Shown piece by piece: positions 5,982-6,972 of a stretch of DNA of 6,972 nt. Position 1 is the first letter of the stretch. Each line of letters starts with the position of its first letter. A program made the translations under genes and the position numbers. This stretch comes from Halomonas sp. (GTDB lineage Bacteria; Pseudomonadota; Gammaproteobacteria; Pseudomonadales; Halomonadaceae). Location: positions 1 through 6,972 of the forward strand of contig SKVX01000174.1 of NCBI GenBank assembly GCA_007129225.1. Reading direction: 5' to 3'. Under the pieces are notes generated by a model. It did no database searches. It was not told where the DNA came from and was given only the letters and a program-made list of their open reading frames with translations.

Positions 5982-6866
5982 ATGATCAATAATCGTTCAC
6001 TGATTATCGTGGGTACCCTGGCTGCCGCTGCCTGGCTGGCCAGCAACACTCTCTACGTGGTCGACGAGACCGAGCGTGCCGTCAAGCTGCGCTTCGGTGA
6101 GGTCATCGAGGAGAACATCCAGCCGGGCCTGCACTTCAAGGTGCCGATCACCCAGACCATACGCAAGTTCGACACCCGCGTGCTGACGCTGGATACCGAT
6201 ACCAGCCGTTATCTGACCCTTGAGCAGAAGGCGGTGATCGTCGATTCCTTCGTCAAGTGGCAGGTGGTCAACCCGACGCGCTACTACGAGGCGACGGCCG
6301 GCGATGAGCTGATGGCGATCCGCCTCATTCAGCCACGGGTCGATGAGAGCCTGCGTAACGAGTTCGGCCGACTGGATCTTCAGCAGATCATCGCCGAGCG
6401 TCGCGACGATCTGATGATCCGGCCCACCGAGGATCTCGACACGCTGATGCGCGAAGAGCTCGGGGTCTCGATCCTCGACATTCGGGTCAAGCGGATCGAC
6501 CTGCCGGAAGACGTATCGGCGGCGGTCTATGACCGCATGCGCTCCGAGCGTGAGCGAGAGGCCCGCGAATGGCGCGCCCAGGGTCAGGAGGAGGCCGAGC
6601 GTATTCGCGCCAACGCCGACCGTCGTCGCCAGGTGCTTCTGGCTCAGGCCACCGAGCGTGCCGAAACGCTTCGCGGTGAAGGCGATGCCGAAGCGGCGGG
6701 TATCTTCTCCGAGGCCTATGGCCAGGATCAGGAGTTCTTCTCCTTCTGGCGCAGCCTCAACGCCTATCGGGATAGCTTCGACGGCGATCAGGATATGCTG
6801 GTGCTGGATCCCTCCAGCGACTTCTTCCGCTATCTCAAGTCGCCGTTTCCTGACCCGAGGGACTGA
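5982..6866 (+). CDS. hflC: FtsH-associated SPFH membrane protein HflC
   Basis: HflC is the partner of HflK in the inner-membrane complex that regulates the FtsH protease. It has 294 residues, against about 334 in E. coli. The difference is mostly a loop, after the conserved FGRLD region, that E. coli has and this protein lacks, as in Pseudomonas-type HflC. An N-terminal signal-anchor helix lies at about residues 7-27. The band-7 core begins at VVDETERAVKLRFGEV and continues with PGLHFKVPI, VDSFVKWQVVNPTRYY and LGVSILDIRVKRIDLPE. A charged coiled-coil-like helix with YDRMRSEREREAREWRAQGQ follows, then RGEGDAEAA and the conserved end SDFFRYLKSPF. The ATG begins on the base after the hflK TAA. 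Its ribosome-binding site AGGGAGGG (5967-5974) lies inside the end of hflK, so coupled translation and matched amounts of the two subunits are likely. Confidence 0.98.
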   Translation: MINNRSLIIVGTLAAAAWLASNTLYVVDETERAVKLRFGEVIEENIQPGLHFKVPITQTIRKFDTRVLTLDTDTSRYLTLEQKAVIVDSFVKWQVVNPTRYYEATAGDELMAIRLIQPRVDESLRNEFGRLDLQQIIAERRDDLMIRPTEDLDTLMREELGVSILDIRVKRIDLPEDVSAAVYDRMRSEREREAREWRAQGQEEAERIRANADRRRQVLLAQATERAETLRGEGDAEAAGIFSEAYGQDQEFFSFWRSLNAYRDSFDGDQDMLVLDPSSDFFRYLKSPFPDPRD

Positions 6867-6964
6867 TGTTCGAGCGGCGAGGTGCAGCCTGCTGGCTCCT
6901 CCTCGCCGCCGCCATGAGCCTCTCATCCGACTCCCGGCGGGGTTCAACCCGCCGTCAAACGTGA
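6866..6964 (+). CDS. Doubtful 32-codon ORF overlapping the hflC stop
   Basis: An ATG overlaps the hflC stop as ATGA-like TGATG (6864-6868) and opens 32 codons ending at TGA 6962-6964. The product starts MFERRGAACW, has a hydrophobic run (WLLLAAAMSLS) and ends in an Arg/Ser/Thr-rich tail. This vaguely resembles a signal or anchor peptide. I do not recognise it, and it is not the DUF2065 (YjeT) protein that follows hflC in E. coli. The ORF runs through a strong hairpin and reaches the -10 region of the next promoter, which argues for chance. Confidence 0.15.
   Translation: MFERRGAACWLLLAAAMSLSSDSRRGSTRRQT
6935..6954 (+). other. Hairpin downstream of hflC
   Basis: CGGCGGG (6935-6941) and CCCGCCG (6948-6954) are exact reverse complements around the loop GTTCAA. 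It lies 68 bases after the hflC stop and just before the outgoing promoter. The following bases TCAAACG are not a T-tract, so this is at best a Rho-assisted end or a 3'-stabilising structure for the operon transcript. Confidence 0.45.
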
Positions 6965-6970
6965 TAGAAT
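6962..6970 (+). promoter_or_regulatory. Extended -10 promoter for the downstream gene
   Basis: TGATAGAAT contains the hexamer TAGAAT (5 of 6 matches to TATAAT) with an upstream TG at the extended -10 position. The -35 region, which falls in the loop of the preceding hairpin (TTCAAC, 6943-6948, 16-base spacer), is poor, as is common for extended -10 promoters. Transcription would leave the window to the right, probably towards hisZ or purA if gene order follows related genomes; that gene is not visible. Confidence 0.5.
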
Positions 6971-6972
6971 CC

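Noticed and set aside
5997..6947. 316-codon minus-strand ORF opposite hflC
   Set aside because: It mirrors the codon pattern of hflC in high-GC DNA and has no recognisable domain; hflC is unambiguous on the other strand.
1..6972. CRISPR array, tRNA/rRNA genes, insertion sequence, prophage or defence genes
   Set aside because: No regularly spaced repeats, tRNA cloverleaf, transposase or unfamiliar gene is visible. All long genes belong to the conserved mutL-hflC cluster.

Overview
This window is the conserved gammaproteobacterial mutL-miaA-hfq-hflX-hflK-hflC cluster. All six genes lie on the + strand, and mutL is cut by the left edge. The DNA is GC-rich, and the proteins resemble those of Halomonas/Pseudomonas-type gammaproteobacteria more than enteric ones: an endonuclease-type MutL, an Hfq of only 83 residues, an HflX beginning MFFERP, and an HflC without the insertion found in E. 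coli. A Halomonadaceae-like source is my best inference; no RNA or marker gene here settles it.

Layout: mutL (mismatch repair) runs from the left edge to 1769. A 187-base gap follows that is unusually structured: a hairpin sits over the mutL stop, and a 95-base inverted-repeat element (1806-1900) can fold into a three-way junction whose two inner hairpins carry near-identical AGGGA(A/G) loops. miaA (tRNA isopentenylation) covers 1957-2895. A 125-base gap with a perfect 7-bp hairpin precedes hfq (3021-3272). hflX (3282-4604) starts at TTG nine bases after the hfq stop, with its ribosome-binding site overlapping that stop. A 144-base gap with an 18-base perfect palindrome and a second GC-rich hairpin leads to hflK (4749-5981). 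hflC (5982-6866) starts on the base after the hflK stop. The last 106 bases hold a doubtful 32-codon ORF, a hairpin and a good extended -10 promoter pointing out of the window.

How the genes fit together: MutL and MiaA are housekeeping fidelity and translation factors. Hfq is the RNA chaperone for small RNAs. HflX is a ribosome-associated GTPase that rescues or splits stalled ribosomes. HflK and HflC form the inner-membrane SPFH complex that surrounds and restrains the FtsH protease. The very tight hfq-hflX and hflK-hflC junctions suggest translational coupling, while the structured gaps before miaA, hfq and hflK are where differential processing or regulation could act.

The genes themselves are ordinary. 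The most notable signal is the 1806-1900 element: one of its loops (GTACAGGGAGGT) matches 11 of 12 positions of the CsrA/RsmA SELEX consensus RUACARGGAUGU, and the neighbouring hairpin also presents GGA in its loop. This raises the testable idea that a dispersed intergenic repeat supplies CsrA/RsmA-binding sites in RNA.
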